From positions 6,076,001-6,140,000 of the forward strand of contig NZ_JAUSZD010000002.1 of NCBI RefSeq assembly GCF_030817275.1: a DNA stretch of 64,000 nucleotides, read 5' to 3'. The position numbers were made by a program, and so were the translations under genes. Source of the stretch: Paenibacillus sp. V4I7. Lineage in GTDB: Bacteria; Bacillota; Bacilli; Paenibacillales; NBRC-103111. The notes under the pieces were generated by a model. It ran no database searches. It was not told where the DNA came from and was given only the letters and a program-made list of their open reading frames with translations. This document shows, piece after piece, positions 24,001 through 32,021 of this stretch. Positions within the stretch are counted from its first letter, which is position 1; every line of letters begins with the position of its first letter.

Positions 24001-26929
24001 GGCCCGTCTTCTCCAAACTTCCAGTGTCGGTCACCACGGTAACGACCGTGTTGTAATCATGGTTGCTGGCGACGGGCGTACTGCCGGACGTAGCACCATT
24101 GCCGTCATAGGTAACGGTATAGCTGTTGATCGTCCACTTCGCGTAAAGCATCACATTGGCCGCACCGATGGTAAAAGCGTCTGACGTTGTGTAGTTCGTT
24201 CCTTTTCCATCACCCGCCGTATTCCAGCCCGCGAACGTATAACCTGTTTTCTCCAGATTTCCTATGTTGCCCGGCACCGTGACAACGGTGTTATAAACAT
24301 GGTTGCTAACGGTCGGCGCGCTGCCGGACGTAGTGTCGTTGCCGTCGTAGGTTACCGAATAACTGTTGACCGTCCACTTCGCGTAAAGTGTCACGTTCGC
24401 CGCGCCTATCGTATAGGCTCCTCCAACGGCGTAGTCCGTTCCGCTTCCGTCCGCCGCCGTGTTCCAGCCCGCGAACATATGGCCCGTCTTTTCTAGACTG
24501 CCGGAGTTGTCCGGTAACGTGATGCCGCTGTTGTAAACGTGGCTGCTGCCAATTGGCACACTGCCGGACGTAGCGCTGTTGCCGTCGTAGGCGACCGTGT
24601 AGCTGTTAATCGTCCATTTCGCGTACAACGTAACGCCCGCCGCACCCATCGTAAACGTATCTTCGGCTGCGTTATCCGTTCCGTTTCCATCCGCCGCCGT
24701 GTTCCACCCCGCGAACGTATGGCCCGTTTTCTCCAGACTTCCTATATTGCCTAATACCGTGACGCTAGTGTTGTAGTTATGGCTGCCGGTGGCGGGCCCA
24801 CTTCCTCCCGTACTGCCGTTGCCGTCATAGGCGACCGTGTAGCTGTTAATTGTCCACTTCGCGTACAGTGTCACGTTCGCTGCACCCATCGTATAAGCTG
24901 CTCCGGCGGTATTGTTCGTTCCGCTTCCGTCTGCCGCCGTATTCCACCCCGCGAACGTATGGCCCGTCTTCTCCAAGCTTCCGGTGTTGCCCGGCAACGT
25001 GAAGCCCGTATTGTAGTTATGACTGCTGGAGCCAGGCGCGATGCCGGACTCAGCGCCGTTACTGTCGTAAGAGACCGAATAGCTGTTAACCGTCCATTTC
25101 GCATACAATGTCACATTGGCCGTGCCGATCGTAAATATGTCGGAAGCAACGTAATCAGTTCCGCTTCCGTCTAACGCCGTCGTCCACCCGGCAAACGTAT
25201 GGCCCGTCTTCACCAGACCTCCGGTGTTGCCTTGTACGGCAACGCTGGTGTTATAGTTATGACTGCCGGAGGCGGGCACGCTGCCGGACGTAGCGCCATT
25301 GCTGTCATAGGCGACCGTATAGCTGTTGACCGTCCACCTCGCGTACAGCGTCACATCCGCCGCCCCCATCGTAAATGAGCCTCCTGCCCCATAGTTCGTT
25401 CCGCTTCCGTTCGCCGCCGTATTCCAGCCTGCAAATGTATATCCCGTCCTAGCCAGATTTCCCGTGTTGCCCGGCACCGTAACGTCGGTGTTGTAGTTAT
25501 GACTGCTGGAAGCGGGTGCGGTGCCGGACGCAGCGCCGTTGCCGTCGTATGCGACCGTGTAGCTGTTGACCGTCCACCTCGCATACAGCGTCACGCCGGT
25601 CGTACCGACGTTTAACGTGTCTCCCGCGGCATAAGGCGTCCCGCTTCCGTCCGGCGCCGTATCCCATCCCGCGAACGTTTGGCCCGTCTTTACCAGATTT
25701 CCGGTATTCCCCAGCATCGTGGCATTGGCGTTTTTGTCATAGCTGCTGCCGTCTGTCGGTACAGCCCCCCCCGTACTGCCGTTGCCGTCGTAAACAACGT
25801 TGAATTTCAGTTTCATCAGAGTAGCTTTAGAGGAATTTTCATAATCGGAATAAAGCACATAAGGGATGCTATCGTGAATATCCATCGATAAGTCTACCGC
25901 CGAACCTGTCGAAAATCCGGGGTTAAGAACCGTCTCCCAACTGCTCCCGTTGTACTTCTTTACCGTGGCTTTATCAGAATATTGAGCATCCATAAATGCG
26001 ACATAAGGGGTGCCGTTATCGATTTTTAGCGTTACATACCCGGCTAAGTATCCTGAAAAACCGGCGCTACCCACATATTCCCAGTTACTTCCATTATACT
26101 TTTGTGCTGAAAGCTTCCTGCCATTCGAATAATCCGTATAAGCGACGTATGGGATGCCCTCATGGATATCCAGCGATACATATTCGGCCCCGCCCGGCGA
26201 AAATCCCGCATTTCCTACCGGTTCCCAACCGCTTCCATTATATGTCATCACCGTGGCCTTCGATGAGTTTGCGGCATCCGTAAAAGCGACATAAGGGGTG
26301 CCGTTATCCACCTTTAACGATGTGCTAAAGATTTCGCCTGCCGAAAATCCGGCAATGCCAACAGGTTCCCAGCTACTTCCATTATATGTAATCACTGTGG
26401 CCTTTCTTGCATTTCCATAATCCTTAAACGCGACATAAGGGGTGCCGTTATCCACATATAGCGATGTGAAATCAGCAACGTTTGCCGAAATTCCGGCGCT
26501 TCCTACCGGTGCCCAATTGCTTCCATTGTATGTTTGCACCGTAATCTTATCGGAATTTAATCCATCTCTATAAGCAACATAAGGGATTCCGTTATCTACA
26601 TACAGTGAAGTGGATCCGGCGGTAGCCCATGACGTACTTATGGGACTCCCTATCGGCTCCCAACTGCTCCCACTATACTTTTTCACTGTCACCGTGTTAT
26701 TATTTCCCTCAATATAAGCAACATAGGGAGTGCCGTTATACACAAATAACGAAGGATCCCAGGTTTCACCTGCCGAAAATCCGGCGCCGCCTACTGGTTC
26801 CCACTTGCTTGTAGCAGCTGCGTAGGCTTGGCTTCCTCCAAAAACAAACAATCCCGTAATACCGCCCATCACGAAAACGGCAATGAACGCCAACATCATT
26901 ATCCTTGCTTTTTTCCAATACAAGTTCAT
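21077..26929 (-). CDS. Giant S-layer-anchored surface protein with InlB B repeats
   Basis: 1950 residues. Order: signal peptide (1-38, ending AYAAA); seven repeats of about 46 residues with the pattern WEPVGxAGFSxG...GTPYVAY (about 40-375), probably a beta-propeller; 13 InlB-type B repeats/Flg_new (about 376-1405), most exactly 80 residues (TVNSYTVAYDGNG...FAGWNT...DVTLYAKW), one a shorter variant; two cadherin-like beta-sandwich domains (about 1410-1600); a ZU5/autocatalytic-like domain (about 1620-1760); three SLH domains (from FSDISGHWAGANIKQA). SLH domains bind pyruvylated wall polymer, so it is displayed on the surface, probably for adhesion. ATG preceded by AGGGGGGGAC. A cre-like palindrome lies about 215 bp upstream. 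Confidence 0.93.
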   Translation of the reverse strand: MNLYWKKARIMMLAFIAVFVMGGITGLFVFGGSQAYAAATSKWEPVGGAGFSAGETWDPSLFVYNGTPYVAYIEGNNNTVTVKKYSGSSWEPIGSPISTSWATAGSTSLYVDNGIPYVAYRDGLNSDKITVQTYNGSNWAPVGSAGISANVADFTSLYVDNGTPYVAFKDYGNARKATVITYNGSSWEPVGIAGFSAGEIFSTSLKVDNGTPYVAFTDAANSSKATVMTYNGSGWEPVGNAGFSPGGAEYVSLDIHEGIPYVAYTDYSNGRKLSAQKYNGSNWEYVGSAGFSGYLAGYVTLKIDNGTPYVAFMDAQYSDKATVKKYNGSSWETVLNPGFSTGSAVDLSMDIHDSIPYVLYSDYENSSKATLMKLKFNVVYDGNGSTGGAVPTDGSSYDKNANATMLGNTGNLVKTGQTFAGWDTAPDGSGTPYAAGDTLNVGTTGVTLYARWTVNSYTVAYDGNGAASGTAPASSSHNYNTDVTVPGNTGNLARTGYTFAGWNTAANGSGTNYGAGGSFTMGAADVTLYARWTVNSYTVAYDSNGATSGSVPASGSHNYNTSVAVQGNTGGLVKTGHTFAGWTTALDGSGTDYVASDIFTIGTANVTLYAKWTVNSYSVSYDSNGAESGIAPGSSSHNYNTGFTLPGNTGSLEKTGHTFAGWNTAADGSGTNNTAGAAYTMGAANVTLYAKWTINSYTVAYDGNGSTGGSGPATGSHNYNTSVTVLGNIGSLEKTGHTFAGWNTAADGNGTDNAAEDTFTMGAAGVTLYAKWTINSYTVAYDGNSATSGSVPIGSSHVYNSGITLPDNSGSLEKTGHMFAGWNTAADGSGTDYAVGGAYTIGAANVTLYAKWTVNSYSVTYDGNDTTSGSAPTVSNHVYNTVVTVPGNIGNLEKTGYTFAGWNTAGDGKGTNYTTSDAFTIGAANVMLYAKWTINSYTVTYDGNGATSGSTPVASNHDYNTVVTVVTDTGSLEKTGHTFVGWNTEVDGSGTTYAGSDTFTIGADHVTLYAKWTVNSYTVAYDGNGATSGNVPAISSHDFNTGVAVLGNTGSLEKTGHTFAGWTTTADGSGTTYVESDTFTIGAANVTLYAKWTANSYTVSYNGNGSTSGITPADNSHDYNTGITVPGNIGSLEKTGHTFAGWNTEADGSGTNYTAADTFSIGAADVTLYAKWIVNSCTVSFVSNGGSPVSVQTATYGSTTTKPSDSTKTGYTFAGWFTDIDLSVEFSFTTAITGDTTLYAKWTINSYTVSYDSNGSTGGGTPTGGSHDYNTSVTVLGNTGSLVKTGHTFEGWNATADGSGTNYTALDTFTIDAANVTLYAKWVVNRYTVTYNGNGAMSGNVPTDGSYDYNTSVAVPGNTGSLVKSGYTFAGWNTEADGSGTGYGAGAMFVMGTSNIALYAQWLNSNALLAGLFVDQGILSPSFSLSNLYYIVDMDNAVSNLNLSLLKENPTQTVSVTGAVYQSVTNAVYSYQVSNLIVGSNLIQIRVNAQDGTTNMYTVTVNRAAELSGNADLSNLALSNGALSPNFAPGTTAYTSSVANGVSSINVTASTQNSKAKITVNGNTVASGKASDAINLNVGNNPVTVVVTAENGTTKTYTIAVNRTSSNNSGESSSTPPTSTSGGIVNLKEGKLTLPAGKPGNVNLKDIVMVSIPAGATDQELILTLEQVLVIQNLLTEKDVPVSPIYEILKSFTENFLKPVTLTIAFDPASLKSNQTPAIFYFDEMNKEWVEVAGGKINGAYITVKVDHFTKFAVFAVEQASDESAKGQPGDIQFSDISGHWAGANIKQAVNGGIVTGYPEGTFKPDATVTRAEFAVMLMNTLKPQGEGAALAFTDTAAIGSWARKAVAQAKQAGIINGYEDGSFRPDAQMTRAEMAVMMANALNQSNEGSISTGFADDQGIPEWAKNAVAAIKKLGIVEGKGTNTFDPNANTTRAETVTVLLKIGVQRSG
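22700..25810 (-). repeat. Tandem 240-bp coding repeats (InlB B repeats)
   Basis: Twelve near-identical units of 240 bp plus one variant unit near 23200-23420. Period is visible from recurring words such as GTTCCGCTTCCGTC and GTCCACTTCGCGTA. Differences between units are mostly synonymous or conservative, so the array is not recent everywhere, but copy number change by recombination is expected. Confidence 0.85.
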
Positions 26930-27141
26930 TATTGTCCCCCCCTGATTGTACCTCTCCTTAACAAGAGAAATATTCCTGCAGCTCTTTTGGAGTCCGATAC
27001 GAATTACATGCCATAAAGCTCATGCTCCTACTATCTAACGATGTGCCTTATATTCGATTCGTCCAAGTTCTTCTTCGCTTGTCTTTCACATGTGTATGAC
27101 TACTCTTCATTTTACCTATATCACCTGCAGCCAAACTGAAA

Positions 27142-27155
27142 TGAAAGCGCTTCAT
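27142..27155. promoter_or_regulatory. cre-like site upstream of the SLH protein gene
   Basis: TGAAAGCGCTTCAT, close to the CcpA consensus TGNAARCGNWWWCA (two mismatches when read on the minus strand). It is about 215 bp from the gene start, far for direct repression. Confidence 0.35.
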
Positions 27156-27179
27156 GTGAGGTATTATTAAAAATTTTGA

Positions 27180-27219
27180 CAAAAAACGACTTCTGTAAAA
27201 GTGGAAAAGTCGGTTTTTG
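27180..27219. terminator. Hairpin with A/T flanks
   Basis: AAAAAACGACTT pairs with AAGTCGGTTTTT around a 13-14 nt loop, so it can terminate on either strand. Function here is unclear. Two overlapping short plus-strand frames follow (27201-27401), without a convincing ribosome binding site. Confidence 0.4.
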
Positions 27220-27408
27220 GTCCAAACTTGATACATGGAGACAATGGCCCGAGTACAAGATACGCAAAAACGGCTCCCCATGATCGGAAAGCCGTTAATC
27301 TTAATGATATGAATGAAGTAAAACAAAGAATAGGGGTCAGCGCACAGGAGAGAGAAATCCAAATCGAACGATATGTCCGTTGGGTGACAAATAAGTTTTG
27401 AAGTGCAA

Positions 27409-27443
27409 GAAACCAGCAAACTCAAGGGTTTGCTGGTTTTTCT
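27409..27443 (+). terminator. Rho-independent terminator
   Basis: Perfect 12-bp stem AAACCAGCAAAC/GTTTGCTGGTTT followed by TTCTT. A plus-strand transcript must enter from 27201-27401, where only a doubtful 66-codon frame ends at 27401. The remaining bases to 27703 contain small hairpins (CCCCTCGGGGAG at 27502, CCGCGCTGAGCGCGG at 27580) and no gene. Confidence 0.7.
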
Positions 27444-27703
27444 TATAAAAGTGATTTACAAATTAAGTTTTGACTCGTATCGGTCAACATCTACGTTGAA
27501 AATTTTTCCTCCCCTCGGGGAGAAGTCTTTTAAAAGAGTTTACACAAAAGATTTGACAGATCCCCTTAAAATAATAAAACCGCGCTGAGCGCGGGTATTA
27601 GTTGGACAACTTAATTAACTCCTATTCTAGGGTTTGAAGGAGTCTTACTTGAATTCATTTATATCCATCCCTCACAAACATCGGCATACTTATACTTTGC
27701 CCG

Positions 27704-27880
27704 TCACTGTGATATTGAAATTAGCATCCGCGAATTCCATGCAAACTCCCCCATACGCACAATGGTAAAGCCGATTTCCCGCATCCGCTTGTAATCATCG
27801 GCCCACATCTGCTCCGGCCAATGCTTGGGGTAGTAGCACACACCCAGATCAAATTTCTCTCCCGGAATGGTTTTGTCCAC
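27704..27880 (-). pseudogene. N-terminal fragment of a GH42 beta-galactosidase
   Basis: From GTG 27880 the frame reads FDLGVCYYPKHWPEQMWADD and MREIGFTIVRMGEFAW, the characteristic start of GH42 beta-galactosidases (YYPEHWPE ... G...R.GEFAW), then leaves the similarity and stops after 58 codons. A complete enzyme has about 650-700 residues. It lies 41 bp downstream of the GH28 gene on the same strand, so a GH42 gene was once part of this operon. Confidence 0.82.
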
Positions 27881-27920
27881 GGTTCACTTCGTCACCTTAT
27901 CGTTTGGTATGATATTTGAA

Positions 27921-29360
27921 TTATTCAAAACGGATGTTGCCAGCAAACGGAAGCACCCGGATGTTGCCCGATTCGGCGTCCGTCACCGGCTTCCCGTTGA
28001 TTGTGACATTCTTGAATACGATATGCTCGACTGTCCTGTCCGCATCGTATCCGCCGATCCGCGACGGATTGGAGCAGTCCCCGGCGCAGGAAATATTCTC
28101 GTAGTGGATATGTTCGATCCGTTTGCCCGGCACTGGATTGTACTTCGGGTTGAAGAGCACGCGGATATCGAACAGCTGTCCGAGCTCGAACGGTTCAACC
28201 CGGATGTTCCGGTAGGTCACATTTCTAACCGTATTGTTATCGCCGGCATTAATCGACATACAGCCCCGATAGTCGGGCTGCGGCTCATGATGCTCGAGCA
28301 CATCGATATTCTCGAACATGATGTTCTCAATGACGTCCCCCTTATGGTGATTGCCGTGCCCGCCGATGTTCATCGGATGAGCCACGTCAGCCCATAAGAC
28401 GGAATTGCGGATGACAACATTCCGCGTGTCTCCCTGATAATCCCAACGGCTGGCGTAAACCGCGATGCAATCGTCGGAATTGCGCATAAATACGTCCTCG
28501 ATCTCGATATCCGAGCTGGCCATCATATCGATCCCGTCCGACCACCCTTTCGTACTGAACGCTTTAAAGTTCGCAATCCGGATCTGCTCGGACTTGCCGA
28601 TATAGATGCTGTAATGCGGAGGATCGATAAGTGCAATTCCCTCGACGCGAATCCGCTTGGAGAAGATGATACGCACCCCGCGGAAAGCGGAAAAACGCCC
28701 GAATTCAGTCAAGTAAAGAACGCCTCTACCGCGGACAGTGACATCGCTGACGGAGTCGCAGACCATAGAGCCCGCGACCGCCGCTCCGCCGGCTATGTAA
28801 ACCGTCTTCCGCGACGGGATGCGCAAAATCACTTCCTCCAAATGATGCATGCCTGGTCCGAAATAGAGCGTATGCGTCTCGCAGCCGTCTGTTCCCGCAG
28901 CCGTCAGCAGCGCAAGAAGGTCCTCGGTCCGGTGGATGCCCGGCTTGACGAAAGCGACGCCCGGCTCGTCAGGGGACGGCGCATCCTGCTCGAGCGGATT
29001 GGCAAACAGATGCAAATTATGGAACCTGTCACCGTTCACTTCCACCGACAGCTTTTGCGGGCCGTCAATGGTAAAAGTGATCGTGTTGCCGTTAAGCGTG
29101 TAAGAAACACCGCGCGACAACGGACGAATCACGCAGTCGTTTACTGTCCTCTCGTTCTTCGTAACCTCAATCTCAGTCGTACCCGAGCAATCGAACATCG
29201 CCATGGAGGCATGCCGGACCTGATGCATGTCGACTTTGACATCATAGACGAAGAGCTGCTCCCATTCGCCGCCCGCCGGTCTTGCCCTGACCGTGAAATC
29301 GTGATTTTCCGCTAACCCCGAGGGGCCCGGATACGTAATTAGCTTTGTTTCCTTTGACAT
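27921..29360 (-). CDS. GH28-family glycosidase (polygalacturonase-like), copy A
   Basis: 479 residues from ATGTCAAAGG, which has TTGGAGG at 7 nt; the frame stays open 20 codons further without a ribosome binding site. An N-terminal beta-sandwich (about 1-150) is followed by a right-handed beta-helix with GH28 signatures: GIDMMASSD, the catalytic pair NSDDCIAVY, GGHGNH and NIRVEP. No signal peptide, so it acts inside the cell, presumably on imported oligosaccharides containing uronic acid or rhamnose. It shares most motifs with the second copy at 41451-42875 and is clearly a paralog. Confidence 0.88.
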   Translation of the reverse strand: MSKETKLITYPGPSGLAENHDFTVRARPAGGEWEQLFVYDVKVDMHQVRHASMAMFDCSGTTEIEVTKNERTVNDCVIRPLSRGVSYTLNGNTITFTIDGPQKLSVEVNGDRFHNLHLFANPLEQDAPSPDEPGVAFVKPGIHRTEDLLALLTAAGTDGCETHTLYFGPGMHHLEEVILRIPSRKTVYIAGGAAVAGSMVCDSVSDVTVRGRGVLYLTEFGRFSAFRGVRIIFSKRIRVEGIALIDPPHYSIYIGKSEQIRIANFKAFSTKGWSDGIDMMASSDIEIEDVFMRNSDDCIAVYASRWDYQGDTRNVVIRNSVLWADVAHPMNIGGHGNHHKGDVIENIMFENIDVLEHHEPQPDYRGCMSINAGDNNTVRNVTYRNIRVEPFELGQLFDIRVLFNPKYNPVPGKRIEHIHYENISCAGDCSNPSRIGGYDADRTVEHIVFKNVTINGKPVTDAESGNIRVLPFAGNIRFE

Positions 29361-29582
29361 GTTGGTACCTCCAACTGAGTTCATTTTGATGTATGGCGAC
29401 AATGCCCACGCGATCCGCAATCATGATTATTGGATTTTCACGTTGAAAGTCGGCTCGGATGGCGCTTATTATATTTTTTAGGTTCCCTTATTGGGGGCCT
29501 TTTTTATATGACAGCATATGGTCCAGCAGAGAAGCCACTCATCCCCAATCGGAAATGAGCGGCTTAAGCTCAATCAATTATC
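29361..29582. other. Intergenic region with a gene end and duplicated terminator
   Basis: A plus-strand frame ending HDYWIFTLKVGSDGAYYIF at about 29479, followed by a terminator (GGTTCCC...GGGGGCCTTTTTT, 29481-29503), looks like the tail of a lost plus-strand gene. At about 29527-29563 a hairpin (AAGCC..CTCAT/ATGAGCGGCTT) closely resembles the one at 31969-31998 behind the lectin-bearing alginate-lyase-family gene. Confidence 0.4.
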
Positions 29583-29666
29583 TTAGTTTAATGTTACGAT
29601 CTTCCACTGCTGGTTGGTGCTGTTGCTGTCGTTGAAAGAAGCGGCCTGACGACCGTTTCCGTAACC
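29583..29666 (-). pseudogene. C-terminal fragment of a ricin-type lectin domain
   Basis: About 27 codons reading NSTNQQWKIVTLN before the stop match the last beta-trefoil repeat of the lectin at the end of the gene at 32022-34154 (STNQQW and NQRWQIVN). The following terminator hairpin is also shared, so this is the end of a deleted paralog. Confidence 0.6.
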
Positions 29667-29672
29667 TTTAGT

Positions 29673-29795
29673 CTAACGACAAAACCTTCACACCGTAAGG
29701 AGCGAGGTTCAGTTCCCCCTCAGACTCAGGAAACAGTTCCGCCCACCCTGCTGCTTTTATTGTAGTGGCATCTCTCTTTCCATGATTGTACTACT
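29673..29795 (-). pseudogene. C-terminal fragment of a glycoside hydrolase
   Basis: About 40 codons (NHGKRDATTIKA...GELNLAPYGVKVLSLD) match the small C-terminal beta domain that ends GH42-type and related glycosidases. It lies directly downstream of the GH97 gene and is out of frame with anything upstream, so it is a deletion remnant. Confidence 0.6.
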
Positions 29796-29958
29796 CTGTT
29801 GCCACGGAAACCGAAGCTTTCAAAAAGCTTTTTGGCAGAAGTTATTGGTCCCATAAGGGATCCAGCAATAACGTGCAGGTCCAGCAGGAGCATTGTAGAT
29901 ACCGGTTTTGTTGAATATTCCTCCAAATAGAGAAAATGCTTTAGGTTATCTTTGTACA

Positions 29959-31806
29959 TTACATAGGTTTTAAATAAATAGCTGTTCCTCCCGAGCTTTC
30001 CAAATGAAACTCAAGTATGGAATCTTTGGTAACCTCGACATGCCTAATACCCACCTTTGTGCGAGTATCAAGTTCCGATACATCTTCATAAATCTGTGCA
30101 GAATATTTATTCTCAGCATCCAGAAAATGTAGAGGAATTTTCGCAGTACGGACTTTCTCATTATTAATGCATCCAATAAACCATTTGCTATCCTTGCGTC
30201 TTGCAATAATTGCATACTCTCCGATCTCTCCCGATATTCCGATTGACTCATCCCAAGTTACCGGCATCTTCTCCCAGAATTCAATTTCCTCCTCACCATT
30301 CCAATCCGACGGCTTATCATACCAGAACATCATCTGCATAGGACTATACACAATAACGCCCATAGCCAGCATATGTGCATGCGTCACTTTTAACCGTTTA
30401 TCAAAATAGCAAAGCGTATAATCACCGGCACCTGCCTGAAAACGTACAAAAGGTAATGTTGTGTTATGTGTAGCCGTGGGAAAATGCTCGTTTCCCCGAA
30501 TACCCTCCTGTGTAAGTACATTAGGATAGGTACGTGAAAGGCCTGTCGGGCGGTAAGCATCATGTATATTTACCATCAAACCATATTCATGACACTTTTT
30601 TACTGCCTCTACAAGCCAACGTGTCCACTCTTGAGGCCCTACTTTCACAAAACCCAATTTAATGCCAACTATCCCCCATTCTTTCCATACAGGAAGTGCA
30701 GCATCCAAATACGGTTCTGCAGCGGTTCTATCAACATATAGGAATATCCCTATGCCTTTCTCCTTACCATACGAAATGACTTTCCTTAGATCCATGTCTC
30801 GGTCGGGATCTTCCCTTCTTGGATCAATTGCTTTATTTTCCGAATCGAGCGATCCATACCAGCCTCCATCAAAAAGAACATATTGAAAATTATGGTCTAC
30901 ACAAAAATCGATACAGTCAAACGCGCTTTTTGTAGACAGCATCATATCCCGCAATGCTTTTCCAGGTTTAACATATGTAAAATCTTCAGCATTGCAGGGC
31001 TCACTTAGGTTAAGTATCATATTGCTCCGACAAAGCAATTCCGCTGCATGATCTGCAAGTATGAAAGTACGCCATGGTGTTGCAAAGGGCGCTTTTCCTT
31101 CTACATTTGAAACTAGACTATCCGTTTCGTCTTTGTTTAAAGTAAACCCATATCCTACATAATCATTCTCACTGAAAAGCCCACACAAATGTCCTGACAA
31201 ATGCACTCTTAATGTGTTTTCGGCTTCTTCATCCTTTACAATCAACATTCTTGCGTAATCTGTCAGCCCTGCTTCATGAATAAGAACATATCCGCCTTCC
31301 GGTAATTGCACAGCGAATGGACGTTCACAATAGCCGCTCACATCACCAACTCGTTTTACAGCATATTCCCCTTCTACTCCATGCTCTTCCCATGCAAGAC
31401 TTCCTTCCGGAAAGGCAAAGCTTGTATCCTCTTGAATAATGGTAAAATTATTTAACTTTTCCTGCTCCGGTATAAAGTATTGCAATGCAGTACCTTCAAA
31501 ATAGGCACGTAAACGGATTTCCATTCTCCGTCCCAGGTCATCTTCCACGCAAACAGTTGCCTCTTCGAAACTCTCATCAATCTCAGCCCGCTCTCCGTAT
31601 ATAGGTTTCCACGCACCTACCACATTTCTTTTGGTTACTTTTGTTATAGTAAACCTGTCATATAATGGACGGGAATTGGCAAAGTGCAGTCCAAGCCTTG
31701 AAGGCAGAACAACCTCAGCTCCGTTACGCTTAACGGTATACCATATTTTTCCGCTACTATCTAAACTTAAGCAAATACTATTCTCTCCATATGATGCTTC
31801 TACCAT
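29959..31806 (-). CDS. GH97-family glycoside hydrolase
   Basis: 615 residues in the GH97 order: N-terminal super-beta-sandwich (about 1-245), catalytic TIM barrel (about 250-520) and C-terminal beta-sandwich. Barrel landmarks are FQYVLFDGGWYG, GIGIFLYVD, GIVGIKLGFVK, NIHDAYRPTGLSRTYPN and LTQEGIRGNE. The GIKLGF strand has Gly where retaining GH97 enzymes carry the Asp nucleophile, so an inverting alpha-glucosidase/SusB-like mechanism with the Glu residues is expected. No signal peptide, so it is cytoplasmic. Between remnants on its 3' side and an alginate-lyase-family gene upstream. Confidence 0.88.
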   Translation of the reverse strand: MVEASYGENSICLSLDSSGKIWYTVKRNGAEVVLPSRLGLHFANSRPLYDRFTITKVTKRNVVGAWKPIYGERAEIDESFEEATVCVEDDLGRRMEIRLRAYFEGTALQYFIPEQEKLNNFTIIQEDTSFAFPEGSLAWEEHGVEGEYAVKRVGDVSGYCERPFAVQLPEGGYVLIHEAGLTDYARMLIVKDEEAENTLRVHLSGHLCGLFSENDYVGYGFTLNKDETDSLVSNVEGKAPFATPWRTFILADHAAELLCRSNMILNLSEPCNAEDFTYVKPGKALRDMMLSTKSAFDCIDFCVDHNFQYVLFDGGWYGSLDSENKAIDPRREDPDRDMDLRKVISYGKEKGIGIFLYVDRTAAEPYLDAALPVWKEWGIVGIKLGFVKVGPQEWTRWLVEAVKKCHEYGLMVNIHDAYRPTGLSRTYPNVLTQEGIRGNEHFPTATHNTTLPFVRFQAGAGDYTLCYFDKRLKVTHAHMLAMGVIVYSPMQMMFWYDKPSDWNGEEEIEFWEKMPVTWDESIGISGEIGEYAIIARRKDSKWFIGCINNEKVRTAKIPLHFLDAENKYSAQIYEDVSELDTRTKVGIRHVEVTKDSILEFHLESSGGTAIYLKPM

Positions 31807-31968
31807 CGTACTTTCACCTCAAAATATATATTCATTCCGTGTTTGAGTAGATCGGATTAACCAAAGGAATGTGGCAGGCTTAGCTTAGCAAATCATGCTC
31901 ATTTCATCAATTTCAAAATCTTTAATTTTATTTTGATTTCTTTAGAATCTCCAGTTGAAGCATACAAA

Positions 31969-31998
31969 ACCGCTCACCCCCGAACGGAAATGAGCGGC
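31969..31998 (-). terminator. Terminator hairpin after the alginate-lyase/lectin gene
   Basis: Minus strand CCGCTCA...TGAGCGG stem followed by TTTTG. Shared in form with the hairpin at 29527-29563. Confidence 0.6.
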
Positions 31999-32021
31999 AT
32001 AATCTCAAGCAGTCCGTATAC

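Noticed and set aside
22700..25810. Regular 240-bp repeats considered as a CRISPR-like array
   Set aside because: The whole unit is conserved and coding (InlB B repeats); there are no unique spacers.
21233..26814. Several plus-strand reading frames of 60-188 codons opposite the SLH protein gene
   Set aside because: They are antisense to a repetitive, clearly real gene, repeat with the 240-bp period and lack ribosome binding sites.
27201..27401. 66-codon plus-strand frame before a terminator
   Set aside because: The terminator is real, but the GTG start has no ribosome binding site and a second frame overlaps it; not enough to call a gene.
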